A stretch of DNA of 64,000 nucleotides from Cervus elaphus (Eukaryota; Chordata; Mammalia; Artiodactyla; Cervidae): NCBI RefSeq assembly GCF_910594005.1, contig NC_057818.1, positions 61,020,001 through 61,084,000 of the forward strand, given 5' to 3'. The translations under genes and the position numbers were made by a program. Positions 35,095-46,645 of the stretch are shown here, one piece after another. The notes beneath the pieces are model-generated. The model made no database searches and was not told where the DNA came from. It was given only the letters and a program-made list of their open reading frames with translations. How positions within the stretch are numbered: the first letter of the stretch is position 1; every line of letters begins with the position of its first letter.

Positions 35095-35420
35095 CCTGCC
35101 ATTGCAGGAGACACAGTTTCGATCCCTGGTCTGGAAGATCCCACGTCACAGAGCAGCCAGGCCCGTGGGCCAGAACTACTAAAGCAGTACTTTAGAGCCT
35201 GGAAGCTGCGGTTCCTGAGCCCACATGGGACAACTACTGAAGCTCATGCACCCAGGAGAAGGCAAAGCAAATGAGATGCCCAAACACTGCAACTAGAGAG
35301 TAACCCCTACTTGCCAAACTTGGGGAAAAGTCCAGGCAGCAATGATCACTCACTCCAGCCAAAATAAAACAATAAACAAAATTATTAAAGGTAGCAAATG
35401 CATTTATTTTAAAAAAGAAA
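35095..35420 (+). repeat. CHR-type SINE (sense)
   Basis: tRNA-derived start ('tgcaggagacacagtttcgatccctggtctgg'-like, in part) and a long body ending in an A-rich tail. Only the first roughly 40 bp survive in unit B (about 58455-58490). Confidence 0.65.
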
Positions 35421-35467
35421 ATTTGGATTCTGGAAGAAGCCAAATATATGACATTTCTTCTGAGCAG

Positions 35468-35596
35468 GAATTTCTGATTCTGACCTGAATCATAACTCTA
35501 TTTTTGTAGCACAAGAAAGATCCCTGGATTGTGGAGAATGAGGTGCTAATAGCAGGAAATCAGATCAGTGGGAAAGGATCAACAATGTGATCCCAG
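35468..35596 (+). pseudogene. Gene A KRAB-B box exon, frameshifted
   Basis: The acceptor 'tgagcag' is followed in phase 1 by GISDSDLN, a recognisable KRAB-B start. The continuation is out of frame: the later residues DPWIVENEV occur in another frame, so about two bases were lost near 35512-35525. The in-frame reading ends at TGA near 35541. The donor at 35597 (gtcagc) is weak. Unit B has lost this exon. Confidence 0.65.
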
Positions 35597-36936
35597 GTCA
35601 GCTGTCACAAGGACAGAGAGGAAGCCGCACCATTCATCGTGTTTGGGAAACTCTCGAAGTGTGAAGAGTTCTGTGAGAAAACAGATACTTAGTGTTTGTG
35701 AACTCTCAGAGGAAATTTTTCTTCTCCTCAACTTCCTGCTCTGTTCTTTGACGTGTGAAATGTACATCACCCTCCAGTGGTGCTGTAGTGCCCACAGAGA
35801 CAATGGCAAGGGCTTTTTTTTTTTTTTGGCTGCGCTGGATCTGTTTCCTGTGTGGCCATTTCTCTATTTGAGACAAGTGGGAGCTGCTCTCTGCTTGCAG
35901 GGTGCATGGCTTCTCGTTGCGGTGGCTCCTTTTGTTGTGGAACACCAGCTCTAGGCACACGGGCTTCAGTAGTTTCGCTCCACAGGCTCGGTATCTGTCC
36001 TTCATCAGCTTAGTTGCTCCCTTGCATGTGAGATCTTCTCAGAACAAGGACTGAACTCATGTCTCCCACATCGGCAAGCTAACTTTTTACCATGCGTCCA
36101 CCAGGGTGTTAGAGAAATTAAAAAAATAGTCCTGTTTAGGCTTCAAGACAAAGCAGTGCATTCTTCTGTGCTTGCCTCCAACCTGCCTGGACACACCCTG
36201 ACTGTGAGAACCCTGACTGCCTGCTGCGAGTGCAAGGCTTGCAGCACCATAGATAAGTTAGGACACGAATCTTGAGATTGTTCACCCTTGAGATTGTTCA
36301 AAGAGGCTCTGACCAACCCAGCCCCAGGCTTAGGAACATCCAAGTTTCATAAGACAAAACAAACAGCATTAAGATGTCTGTCTGTTCTTTACTGTTTACT
36401 TAGGTATAAGTATGCATAAAGTGTGTACAATATGCTATATTTTCTCCTCAATTATGAGACAGCAGTGTGTTTACTACCACGTAGAATGAGTTTAGAAGTC
36501 ATGGTGCGAAAATACCCTTTTCTCTGAGAACTGACATGAGTTTGGAAAAAATTAATATGTCTGACTGTATCTTTGAAGCTGCTGCTGCTGCTGCTAAGTC
36601 ACTTCAGTTGTGTCTGACTCTGTGTGATCCCATAGACGGTAGCCCACCAGGCTCCCCCGTCCCCGGGATTCTCCAGGCAAGAACACTGGAATGGTTTGCC
36701 ATTTCCTTCTCCTAGGCTACCGTAAAATTAATTTGGATTACATGTGATTGCTCTTTCACTTTTAAAGAGTTCTATTTGTTTAGTGTTTCAGATACTTTTA
36801 AGATTATCATTGGGGGAAAATGCATAATTCTGTTCAGTATGGATATGCCTTTTGGTATAATACCATGTATTCAGCATGAAACAATTTATTTATGAATTGT
36901 AATTGATAGAATGCATATGGTTTTTATGTTTTGTGG
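35597..36936 (+). other. Gene A last intron
   Basis: It contains an antisense CHR-type SINE (35812-36106), an LTR-like fragment also present in unit B (36140-36350, compare 58490-58690) and an antisense Bov-A monomer with a (gct)n tail (36576-36714) that unit B lacks. The last 200 bp match the corresponding introns of genes 1 and B. Confidence 0.7.
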
Positions 36937-37602
36937 ATTTGTCTCAAATACGTATGATCAAGAAATTACAGGCAAAAGGAAACAGTGGTAAAGAAGAAAT
37001 TTTTCAAATAGTGGTGTTTGGAAGAGCCATAAGCCATGAAATAGAAGAGTGTCTGTGGACAGATAATGAAAGAAATGACAGAGGGACCTCTATATCCCAT
37101 AACAAAAATCTCACTGATAGAAGAGGTCATGGTAGTAGAAGCGATGCAGGAAATAAGCCTGTTGAAAGGCATGGATCAGGCTTTCAAGATCAGTTGCAGA
37201 TTCTTGAATCTGAAGGGACAGTTTCTGAATGTAGTCAGGTTGTGGCAAATATCAACAGTAGCGCCTCAGGTTTGCCACCTCAGAGAACTCGTAGTGTCTG
37301 TAAAGGCAATTCTCATAAACGTGAGAATGCTGTTATGCATCCCTCAGAACTGGAACCAGACCAGGAAGCACACAAGAAAAAAACTTACAGTTATAATGAG
37401 TGTAACATGACTTTTCTTCAGGACTCAGAACTCACTAGACATCAAAGGATCCATACAGAAAGAAAAGCATATAAAAGTAACATATGGTCTAAGGCTTTTA
37501 ATGATAAATTGACCCTTGTAGTTCATCAGAGAAATCATACTGGAGAGAAACCATATAAATGTGATGTCTGTGGCCACTGCTTTAAACAGCATACACACCT
37601 TC
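36937..37602 (+). pseudogene. Gene A zinc-finger exon, 5' part
   Basis: The exon body is in the expected phase (DLSQIRMIKKLQAK) and open to the LTR at 37603. The base pair that should be the acceptor AG reads GG (36935-36936, 'ttttgtgg'), where genes 1 and B have 'ttgtag' and 'tatag'. Three fingers follow the linker. Finger 1 has lost its first cysteine (YSYNEC), finger 2 both cysteines (YKSNIW), and finger 3 is normal until it is cut by the LTR. It is strongly similar to the gene B linker (RTRSVCKG in both). Confidence 0.85.
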
Positions 37603-38245
37603 TGTCAGGGAATGTTTGACGGGAGGATTCCTACGTGCTGTCTCTCATGAGTCCTTTGTCCCTCTTCAAGCGGAACAGCACGCTGCTCCCAGGGACTGAG
37701 GTCATTGTGTGAGGCAAGCATGAGTCTCCTTTAGTAAACATTCTCCTTAGGAGAAACAGCTTAATCTCCTTCCCCTTTCTTGAGATATGGATTGTCTCCT
37801 GACCTTGTGACTAACATTACCCCTTGTTCCCTTGGTAATGGTTGCTGTACATTTGGTTTTCTGATCTCTATCATTCCCGAAAGAAGTTTCTTGTACTGCA
37901 GCCTATATATACTCATAGAAAAATCATTAAAGCACCTTTGCTCCATCAGACCTTAGGTCCCCAGGTCTTTTTTGTCTCTCTCTCTCTCTCTTTCTTTCTC
38001 TCTCTCTCTCTCTCTTTTTCTGGCTGACTCTCTGGAGTGTGGAGACCCGTCGTGCTCACTTTTCTGCCCAGGCTTCTAAGACCCCCTCGAGAGGGCGCCT
38101 GGTGCCTTCGTGAGCGATGCAAGTCCTGTGTCAAGGACTTTATTGGTCCTCTGCGTAAACCAAGGGATATCAGCCTCTTTCTCTCTTTCACTTTCTTATC
38201 GTTGACTCTGTACCGCAAGGTTCCGGTCCATTAAAGACCCCAACA
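37603..38245 (+). mobile_element. Solo ERV LTR (betaretrovirus-like) inside a zinc finger
   Basis: It runs TGTCAGGG...CCCCAACA, 643 bp, with a TATATA box (37903-37912 region), a polyadenylation signal region and a (ct)n tract at 37975-38017. The 6-bp target duplicate is accttc (37597-37602) and agcttc (38246-38251), one mismatch. It is of the same family as the provirus 2 LTRs but sense-oriented. Read without it, the finger sequence is continuous ('cacaccttcaacatcat'). Confidence 0.92.
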
Positions 38246-38251
38246 AGCTTC

Positions 38252-39304
38252 AACATCATGAAGTGAGTTCATACTGGAGAGAAACCATATAAATGTGACG
38301 TGTGTGGAAAGGCCTTTAGTCGAAAAGCAAGGTGTACGGTTCATCAGACCCTTCGTACTGGAGAGAAACTGTATACATGTGAAGTATGTGGCTGTGGCTA
38401 TATTTGAAAATCACACCTTGGAATTCATTGGAGAGTTCATACTGGAGAGAAACCATATAAATGTAATGTGTGTGGCAACTGCTTTAAACAGTGTACATAC
38501 CTTCAACATCATCGGTGAGTTCATACTGCAGAGAAACCATATAAATTTGATGTGTGTGGAAAGACCTTTACTCGCAAAGAAAGCCATGCACTTCATCAGA
38601 CCCTTCATACTGGAGAGAAACCATATATATGTGATGTATGTGGCCATGGCTATACTCAAAAGTCAACATTTGTAATTCATTGGAGAATGCATACTGGAGA
38701 AAAACCATATAAATGTGATCTATGTGGCAAGGCCTTTACTCTAAATTCAAAGCTTGTAGTTCATCAGAGAGCACAGACTGGAGAGAGACCATATAAATGT
38801 GATCTGTGTGGAAAGGCCTTTAGTCAAAAAGCAAGGTGTACAGTTCATCAGACCCTTCATACTGGAGAGAAACCATATACATGTGAAGTATGTGGCTGTG
38901 GCTATACTCAAAAGTCAAAACTTGTAATTCATTGGAGAATTCATACTGGAGAGAAGCTGTATAAATGTGATGTATGTGGCAAGGCCTTTAGTGTAAATGC
39001 AAGGCTTGTACTTCATCAGAGAGTTCATACTGGAGAGAAACCATATAAATGTGATGTGTGTGGCAAGGCCTTTAGTGTAAATGCAAGGCTTGTAGTTCAT
39101 CAGAGAGTTCATACTGGAGAGAAACCATATAAATGTGATATGTGTGGAAAGGCCTTTAGTCGAAGTTCAGGCCTTGTAGTTCATCGGAGAGTTCATACTG
39201 GTGAGAAACCATATAAATGTGATGTATGTGGACAGGCCTTTAGTCAAAATTCAAAACTTGCATTTCATCAGAGAATTCATACTGGAGAGAAACCTTACAA
39301 GTAA
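38252..39304 (+). pseudogene. Gene A zinc-finger array after the LTR
   Basis: Finger sequence resumes but with a frameshift just after the LTR ('catgaagtgagtt'), a TGA in one finger (near 38405) and another in the next (near 38515). An open run of nine fingers follows (38552-39304). One of these starts with F in place of a cysteine, and one ends HQRAQ in place of HX3H. A TAA (39302-39304) closes the run. The fingers resemble those of gene B (RKESHALHQ, SVNARLV). Confidence 0.85.
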
Positions 39305-41400
39305 AACAATTGGGACAAACATTTTAGTGCACAGTCATCCTTAAATTGCCATCAGGCAGTTCATACAGGAGGAAAAGTGTAGAAAGGTTATTTATGTGGC
39401 AAAGTCTTCAGTTCCAGGTCTCTGCAGTTCATTGGAAACACATTGGAGAGAAACCATATAAATAATCATCTATGTGGCAAGGCCTTTAGTCAAACAGCAA
39501 GCCTTGCATTTCATCAGAGAATTCATACTGGAGAGAAACCATATAAATGTGATCTCAGTGGCAAGGCCTTTAAATGCAAACCTTGCAGTTCGTTGGAGAA
39601 TTCATACTGGAGAGAAACCTTACAAATGTAACCATTCTGACAAACGTTTTACTGCACAGCTAGCCTCACCATCATGCAGTTCATACAGGATAGACAGCAT
39701 AGAAATGTGATGTATGTGGGCAGTGCTCGAAATGATCATCTGAGAAATCAGATAATTCATAGTGGAGAAAAATGTTACAAATACAACAACTATGAGAAAC
39801 ATTTTAGTGCAGATGTAATGAGTGTAGCAAAGCATTTAGTCAGAGTTCAGGCCTTATAATTAACCAAAGAATTCATACTGTATAGAAACCATACAAATGA
39901 AAGAAATACGGTAAAGCTTCTAGTTCATGTTCAGCCTCAGCTGACCATTGGGCAGCTCATACAAGAGGGAAACCACGTAAGTGGAATTTGTATGACAAAC
40001 CCTTCGGTCATAAAGTATATCAACTTTTTGACCCTCAGAAAAGTCAAAAGAGAGGAAACCGCAGGGATGTGGTAGGTGGGGCAAAGCTTTGGTTCTGTGT
40101 TCAGACATAACTAACCATCACGTAATTAATTCTGAATGGAAATCTTACCCACATGGTGAATGTGGTAAGTCTTTTGGAAGGCATTCAGTTATTTACAAAA
40201 CATGAGAAAATTCATACTGGTGAGAATCCATACATTTAGAGCAGTCTGTCCCTCCAATCTTTGGAGGAAATCATGTAAATATACTGTGTGTGGTCAGGGC
40301 TTCAATAACAGGTCTCGTCTTTCCCATCAGCAGAGAATTCATAATGCAGAGACACAAATATAAGAGTGTGGCAAATCCTTCAGGTGGCATTCAGGCCTCA
40401 AAAGACATCAGGTGATGGACTGGAGAGACCATCTGAATGCAATCAGTATGTCCAGGCTTTTGTCAGGTGTTTACACCTTAGGCTTCTTGAGAATATTCAC
40501 ACTGGATAGAAATTATGTCAATGTAATGAGTGTGTCAGGGCTTTTAGACAATAATCCTAAGTCAGGATTCAGTAAAGAAGTCATTCTGGAGAGAAAGCTT
40601 ACAAGTGACATGAGTGTGTAAAACCTTTACTTGGGCTCACATTGCACTAGCCATCAGATGATCCGTACTAGAGAGAACCTTACCAGTGTGCAGAATATGG
40701 CAAGACCTTTAGGTACTGCCTTAAACTCAGGATTCACAACATACTTTATACTTTGGCAGTTTTATACTTTAGTTTATGCTTTCTGGAAGTTTTCACAGTT
40801 ACTGCTCACTCTTTAGGTGTGTAAGAATATATATCCTGGAGTTACACCACACAAATGTAATATTTGCGGGAAGGATTTTACCAAACATCCAAGTTCGGGA
40901 ACATTCTGGAACAATGCTCAAATGCAATGGGAGTGGGAAAATTTTCACCTTGAGTTGAAGTGTTAGACAGGACTCCATAGTGAAGAGGAGTCTTGGAAAT
41001 GGACAGGCAAGGGCTTTCTGGAGGGTTCAGAGTACACTAGACTTTAGAATATATGTCTTTCCAAGAAACCACACAAAAGTAATGTGCACACTGAAGCTTT
41101 AACTCAAAAGATCAAAACTGTGGAATGTGAGAGGATATATATGGAAAGCAGACTTGGACAGATAATGTATATTGTGTAGTCTGTTCCATGAAATATTCAC
41201 ACCATGGGCGTAATGAAGTGATTCATGTGTGTCAGAAACTGTACACTATACCGAATTTGGAAACGTGTTTAAGAAAACATTTCTTCAAGATTTCCCCCCA
41301 CCCCGAAAATTCATATTGGAGAGAATCCTTACAATTGTAATGACTTTGGCCATCTTTTGTGACAGTTCTCACAGCAGATCATAGAAGAGAGAATTCATTT
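39305..41400 (+). pseudogene. Gene A degenerate finger tail
   Basis: About 2 kb of recognisable but heavily mutated finger repeats, with the roughly 84-bp periodicity still visible. Pieces such as 'tgtggcaaggcctttag', 'catcagagaattcatact' and 'ggtgaatgtggtaagtctt' occur in all frames. The ancestral gene therefore had a much longer array. Nothing here is translatable as one protein. Confidence 0.75.
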
Positions 41401-42218
41401 GAGGAATAAATCTTCAGTTCTCCAGCACTAACTTATGATATTACAGCAGAATAATTAAGTATGTTGAAACTTAATCACATGTGTGGTAATGGCCCATTAT
41501 CTTCAGTGTGTGTTTAATCACTTGAATTTTCTTGGGAACGTCACATTATTGTTCTTTATTTCCTGAAAGTTTTAAATTCTTATAGCTTTCTTAGAGACTT
41601 TCATGATGGTCTCTGCAAAGAAATCAGTAAGATGAAGTGGCTGACTTCACTAGGTGTGGTTCATTTATATCTATCTATCCTGGTAAAACAGGAACACTAA
41701 GATATCACATTCAATGGTGTGTGAATTAGGATCAGCGAGGGACAGAGAACCATGTAAAACCGTGACATGACTCAGCATGCTCTTTATGTTCAGGGCGTCC
41801 TTCTGTACACAGGTCACCGTGGTTAAAGGACTGAATGCTCTACCATCTGACCATGCCAAGAGCAGGCTGGACATTGAGGGGCTTGGGCTTTTCATGGGAG
41901 GGCAGTTGACAGGTTACTGGGGACTGATTGTGTGGGAGAAATAGTACCAGGGAAATGGTGGTCCTTTTCTCCCTTAACTAGCAATTGCTATTGTATGTAA
42001 ATGATTAATGGAAACTTATTCTTGGAAATTGAAGAGAGCAGTTTTCTTGAAAAATGTTAATCAAAAGAACCAGAAAGAGGATGGGTGTGTATCTGCTTCA
42101 TCATTACCTGCTGCCATTTACAGTGTGCCTCTGTGTTATTCAGAATCATAAGTCTTGTGCGCTAATAAAGTTTGTATCATTGTTTCCATAACTCGGAATG
42201 GATCATGTTTCTTCCAAC
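41401..42218. other. 3' flank of gene A
   Basis: Non-coding. It aligns by eye with the 3' flank of gene 1 (5850-6339), showing that gene 1 and gene A are tandem duplicates. An AATAAA-like 'gctaataaag' lies at 42161-42170. Confidence 0.65.
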
Positions 42219-42226
42219 AAGACAGT

Positions 42227-42746
42227 TTTTTTTTTTTTAACAACACAGTTTTAATCCACCTCAGTACTTCATAACAGAAGCTAGCAATGTGCCAGAGACT
42301 GCCATTATACAGAGTGAAGTCAGCCAGAAAGATAAACACCAATACAGTATACTAACGCATATATATGTATTTTAGAAAGATGGTAACGATAACCCTATAT
42401 GCAAGACAGAAAAAGAGACACAGATGTATAGAACAGACTTTTGGACTGTATGGGAGAAGGCGGGGGTGGGATGATCTGAGAGAACAGCATCGAAACATGA
42501 ATATTATCAAGAGTGAAACAGATCGCCAGTCCAGGTTGGATGCATGAGACAAGTGCTTGGGGCTGGTGCACTGGGATGACCCAGAGGGATGAGATGAGGA
42601 GGGTGGTGGGAGGGGGGTTCAGGATGGGGAACACATGTAAATCCATGGCTGATTCCTGTCAATGTATGGCAAAAACCACTACAATATTGTAAAGTAATTA
42701 GCCTCCAACTAATAAAAATAAATGGAAAAAAATTATAAAAAAAGAA
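42227..42746 (+). mobile_element. 5'-truncated L1 3' end
   Basis: Sense bovine-type L1 3' UTR ('gcaatgtgccagagactgcc', 'ggctgattcctgtcaatgta') with an A-rich tail. It is flanked by the 8-bp duplicate aagacagt at 42219-42226 and 42747-42754. The first roughly 55 bp after the left duplicate are not obviously L1. Confidence 0.8.
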
Positions 42747-42754
42747 AAGACAGT

Positions 42755-43409
42755 CACAGTTGAAAGAATCTCTTAAGAATTTCTTTGCATGATGAAATCA
42801 AATAGACAATTTTGGGATTATATACTAACAATACACACTTGAGTTATTCTCTCCACATTTTGTCCACAGGGGAGCAATTATAGATTCTGACCCTGTAAAA
42901 CCTACCCCCTCCCCCCGTTTATATGTGCACTATATGATATTTCCCAATGTTATCTTTTGTACCCAAATAAAACTAAAAGTATGTGCCTGATTTACATGAA
43001 GTAAAAATAGGACTAATAAACATGCAAAAATTAGGAAATAAAAAAGTTTGGAAATAAGGGTAAAAGTGACGTGTTTTTTGGAGTTTGGAACATTTTGGGG
43101 GGAAAAATTTTTTTTTTTTTTTTGCTTATTTATTGTTGGCTGAATAATTGTGGCTCATGGGGTCAGGAACTCCACAGCATATGGGAATTTCCCAGACCAG
43201 GAATTATCAGTCTGTTGTCTACTGCATTGGCAGGCGAATTCCTTACTGCTGAGCCACCACGGAAGCCCTGGAAATAATTTAGAAAGCACACTATATGATG
43301 GGAACTTTTTTTGTTTGCTAAACTAGACATTTCATATATTCAGTCCCCAGCGTGTTGGTTCTTGTTACTTTGCAGTCACCCGCTGGAACAAGATGGCACC
43401 AAATAAAGT
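42755..43409. other. Spacer with antisense CHR SINE
   Basis: No gene seen. A CHR-type SINE lies antisense at 43106-43269 (ends 'gagccaccacggaagccct'). An AATAAA occurs at 42965-42970. The rest is unrecognised. Confidence 0.55.
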
Positions 43410-45100
43410 CTAAAGATGTCAGTAGGCAAACATCAAAAAAACACTGAGACTGTTTAACAAAACACTGAATGTTTACTCATGCTTTGAGTTTATTACATTC
43501 CTTTTCCTGCTGTACACATATTTTCCATTGTTCTATATGGTGTTGAAGATGGTATAAATTACTATTAATCTATTTTACTAGACAGATAAATTGCTATTTA
43601 CTGTCTATTACCTGTGACATTTTTACACTAGCCTAAGAACATTAGGAACACTAATGTTTGGAAATATTTATTAGGTAATAAATAGAAGTCCAGAGGATAT
43701 TAAACTCTTGATGTCACATTATAGATTTAAGTAAAATGCTCCACTGTTCATTCTTCAGTTGAGTTCAGTTCAGTTGCTCAGTCCTGTCCGACTCTGCGAC
43801 CCCATGAATTGCAGCACGCCAGGCCTCCCTGTCCATCACCAACTCCCAGAGTTTACTCAAACTCATGTCCATCAGGTCAGCGATGCCATCCAGCCATCTC
43901 ATCCTCTGTCGTCCCCTCCTCCTCCTGCCCCCAATCCCTCCCATCATTCTTAGATGTATTTAAAAACAGATTTTTTTAAAAAACAATATTGTGATGGTTT
44001 TTGCTCTGCATCAACACGAATTGGCCATAGGCATACATATGTCCCCTCCTTTCTGAACCCACCTCCCTGCCCACCCTATCTGTCCAGGTCTTCACAGAGC
44101 ACTGGCTCTGGGTGCCCTGCTTCATACATAGCCTGCTTCCACTGGCTATCTGTTTTACATATGGCAATATATGTTCCTGTGCTATTGTTTCAAATCACAC
44201 CACCCTATTTGTTTTTTCAATAGTTTTTCCTGAGCGTAATTTTTTCTGTCCTCATGTTGTGACCAAGATTTAATGTTTAGTTTACATTTCTTCCCAGCCT
44301 TACTCTCACAAATCCACGTCAGTGGGTTGTTTTGAGCCTTTTAGAACATGAAAATGCACATACATAAGAATGACAGGACACAGTAGGCACCCTATAACTG
44401 TGAAGACAGACAATTCCTTTAGGACTTCAGTTAATACACAGAAATATTTATAGTTAATACACAGAAATATTTATAAGTAGTGCATAGTTGATAATTTTGG
44501 TGAAAATAAATTCTAATGTCTTCTGAAAACATTATATTTTACACTCTGCTTTGTTGTTCACATGTGACAGTGCTTCCAGACAACAAAGAAAGGAGAAAAA
44601 TAGATTACAATTTTTTTTAAGTAAATTGCTTAATTACCCTCAAATACAGTAATTTGACGTTCCATTACATTGGGCTTCCCTGGTAGCTCAGACAGTAAAG
44701 CGTCTGCCTGCAATGCGGGAGGCCTGGGTTGGATTCCTGGATCAGGAATATCCCCTGGAGAAGGAAATGGCAACCAACTCCAGTACTGTTGCCTGGAAAA
44801 TTCCATAGATGGAGGACCCTGGTAGGCTACAGTCCATGGACTGCAAAGAGTCGGACACGACTGAGGAACTTCACTGGCACTGGTACATTGAGGAAATATT
44901 GACAACTATATATTATTATATAGTTATTATATAACTAATTACTATTTATAATGATTATATATATATAATAATTATATGTATTATTATACAAGTTTTTCTC
45001 AAGTATTTGAAGCTATGTCATCACAAGCATGAAACAAACACTTTTTATAAAGAAGAATGCAGTTCTCATTAAAGGAGATTTTTTTTTGTCTAATAATTTT
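43410..45100. repeat. Segmental duplication, copy B (spacer)
   Basis: Counterpart of 16046-17270. It carries two insertions missing from copy A: an antisense Bov-A/BovB tail (43757-43940) and a sense Bov-tA. The old L1 3' UTR piece (43960-44220) is shared by both copies. An AT-rich (ta)n-like patch lies at 44905-44985. Confidence 0.83.
44672..44882 (+). repeat. Bov-tA SINE, unit B-specific
   Basis: It is flanked by the duplicate tacattg on both sides. Copy A at about 17100 has the empty site. Confidence 0.88.
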
Positions 45101-45466
45101 TTAAACATAACTGATTCAATTTGCTCTATGCCTGATACTAATACAACATTGTGAACCTACCCTACTCCTTTCAAATTTTAATAAAAGAGCAAAGACGAGG
45201 CAGGGTGAGGTGGATTTATACTGGGCGGTGAGGTGGGTATGGGTGTAGGGTACTGCTGGGTCCCAAGAGGATTCAGATCTTTTAAGGGGTCGGGATAAAT
45301 GACAATCGAGGGACTCAGCCACACATATGCATGTATCCATTCTCCCCCAAACTCCTGTCCCATCCAGGCTGCCACATAACATTGAGCAGAGCTCCCTGTG
45401 CTATACAATCGGATGTTTCTCTTTTGTAAATGAGTTCATTGGTATCTTTTTGCAGATTCCAAATAT
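45101..45466. repeat. L1 3' UTR-like fragments
   Basis: About 45122-45180 resembles a sense L1 end. About 45300-45460 resembles an antisense L1 3' UTR ('ggctgccacataacattgag'). Both are old and of low confidence. No gene. Confidence 0.45.
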
Positions 45467-45731
45467 GCTGCTGCTAAGTCACTTCAGTCGTGTCCGACTC
45501 TGTGCGACCCCATAGACGGCAGCCCCTCAGGCTCCCCTGTCCCTGGGATTCTCCAGGCAAGAACACTGGAGTAGGTTGCCATTTTCTTCTCCAATGCATG
45601 AAAGTGAAAAGTGAAAGTGAAGTTGCTCAGTCGTGTCAGACTCTCAGCGACTCCGTGGACTGCAGCCTACCAGGCTCCTCAGTCCATGGGATTTTCCAGG
45701 CAAGAGTACTGGAGTGGGGTGCCATTGCCTT
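45467..45731 (-). repeat. BOV-A2 SINE (dimer, antisense)
   Basis: Two Bov-A units are joined by 'aatgcatgaaagtgaaaagt', with a (tgc)n start at 45467-45476. Confidence 0.9.
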
Positions 45732-45979
45732 CTATCTCTTTTATACTTTAATAAAACTTTATTACACAAAAGATCTGAGCAATAAAACCTTATCATTGGC
45801 CCCAGATTGAATTCCTCTCCTCTGGACCCAAGAATCCCGGAGTCTTTCATGGCTCAGCAACTTTGAGATTCTGGGATTCTTGGCGTCCAGAGGAGAGGAA
45901 TTCAATCCGAGCCAATGATGAGGTTTGATCGCTTAGAGCTTTTGTGTAATAAAGTTTTATTAAAGTATAAAAGAGATAG
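45732..45979. repeat. 110-bp inverted repeat of LTR ends
   Basis: Arms 45732-45841 and 45870-45979 are near-perfect reverse complements separated by 28 bp. The right arm is the U5-side end of the antisense LTR that follows. The left arm is a 5'-truncated sense copy of the same LTR end. Confidence 0.85.
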
Positions 45980-46645
45980 ACAAAGTTTCTGACAAAAACA
46001 TCAGAAGGGGACAGAAAGAGTGCCCCCCTGCTAGTCTTTAGGTGAATGTTATATAGCTACTAGCAGGCTGCTAATTGGAGAAAGGAAATGTCTCAAAACT
46101 CAGAGATTGGCACCAGGCCCCTCACCCACAACATGCATTTTGAGATAACATTGGCACAAGGTGAGTTGTCCTGGGCCATAAAACAATTGACGTGAATCTT
46201 GAAGAAAGGCAGATTTCCAAGCAAATAAATAGTTTCATTAACATAGATTAGGAGAACAATTGTATGAGTAAAACATACTGGTTCGTTGAGCCATTATCGG
46301 TTCTGAGTCTCTTAAGCAAACCAACTTGGAGAAAGAGTCTAGGGTAAATACATAGTTCATTAACTTAGCTTAATAAAAACATTTCCATAAGAAAAAAATG
46401 CATTGGTTTGCTCAAGGTTTGGGAAAAGTTAAGTTCAGGTGGAACCAGGTGTCATCATAGCAACACAGAATTTTAAGAGAAACTTCCCATACAAAATTAA
46501 ACTTTCGAATAGAGAAGGGAAAAATATCTAACACTTGTAGTTTGTTTCCTCCTCCTGCCGCTTAGAGAAAGATAAAAAATGTCGACACTTGCAGCCTATA
46601 TCCTCCATTTGGAGACCTCTGACCTTCCTGCATGTTACCCTCTCA
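45870..46645 (-). mobile_element. ERV LTR (antisense), TGAGAGGG family
   Basis: On its own strand it begins TGAGAGGGTAACATGCAGG (46645) and contains AATAAAACTTTATTA-type polyadenylation sequence near the other end. The same family starts at 63549 and truncates gene B. No adjoining internal viral sequence was recognised. Confidence 0.75.

Noticed and set aside
44905..44985. AT-rich patch as a possible origin or regulatory element
   Set aside because: It is simple (ta)n-like sequence after a SINE with no further signal.
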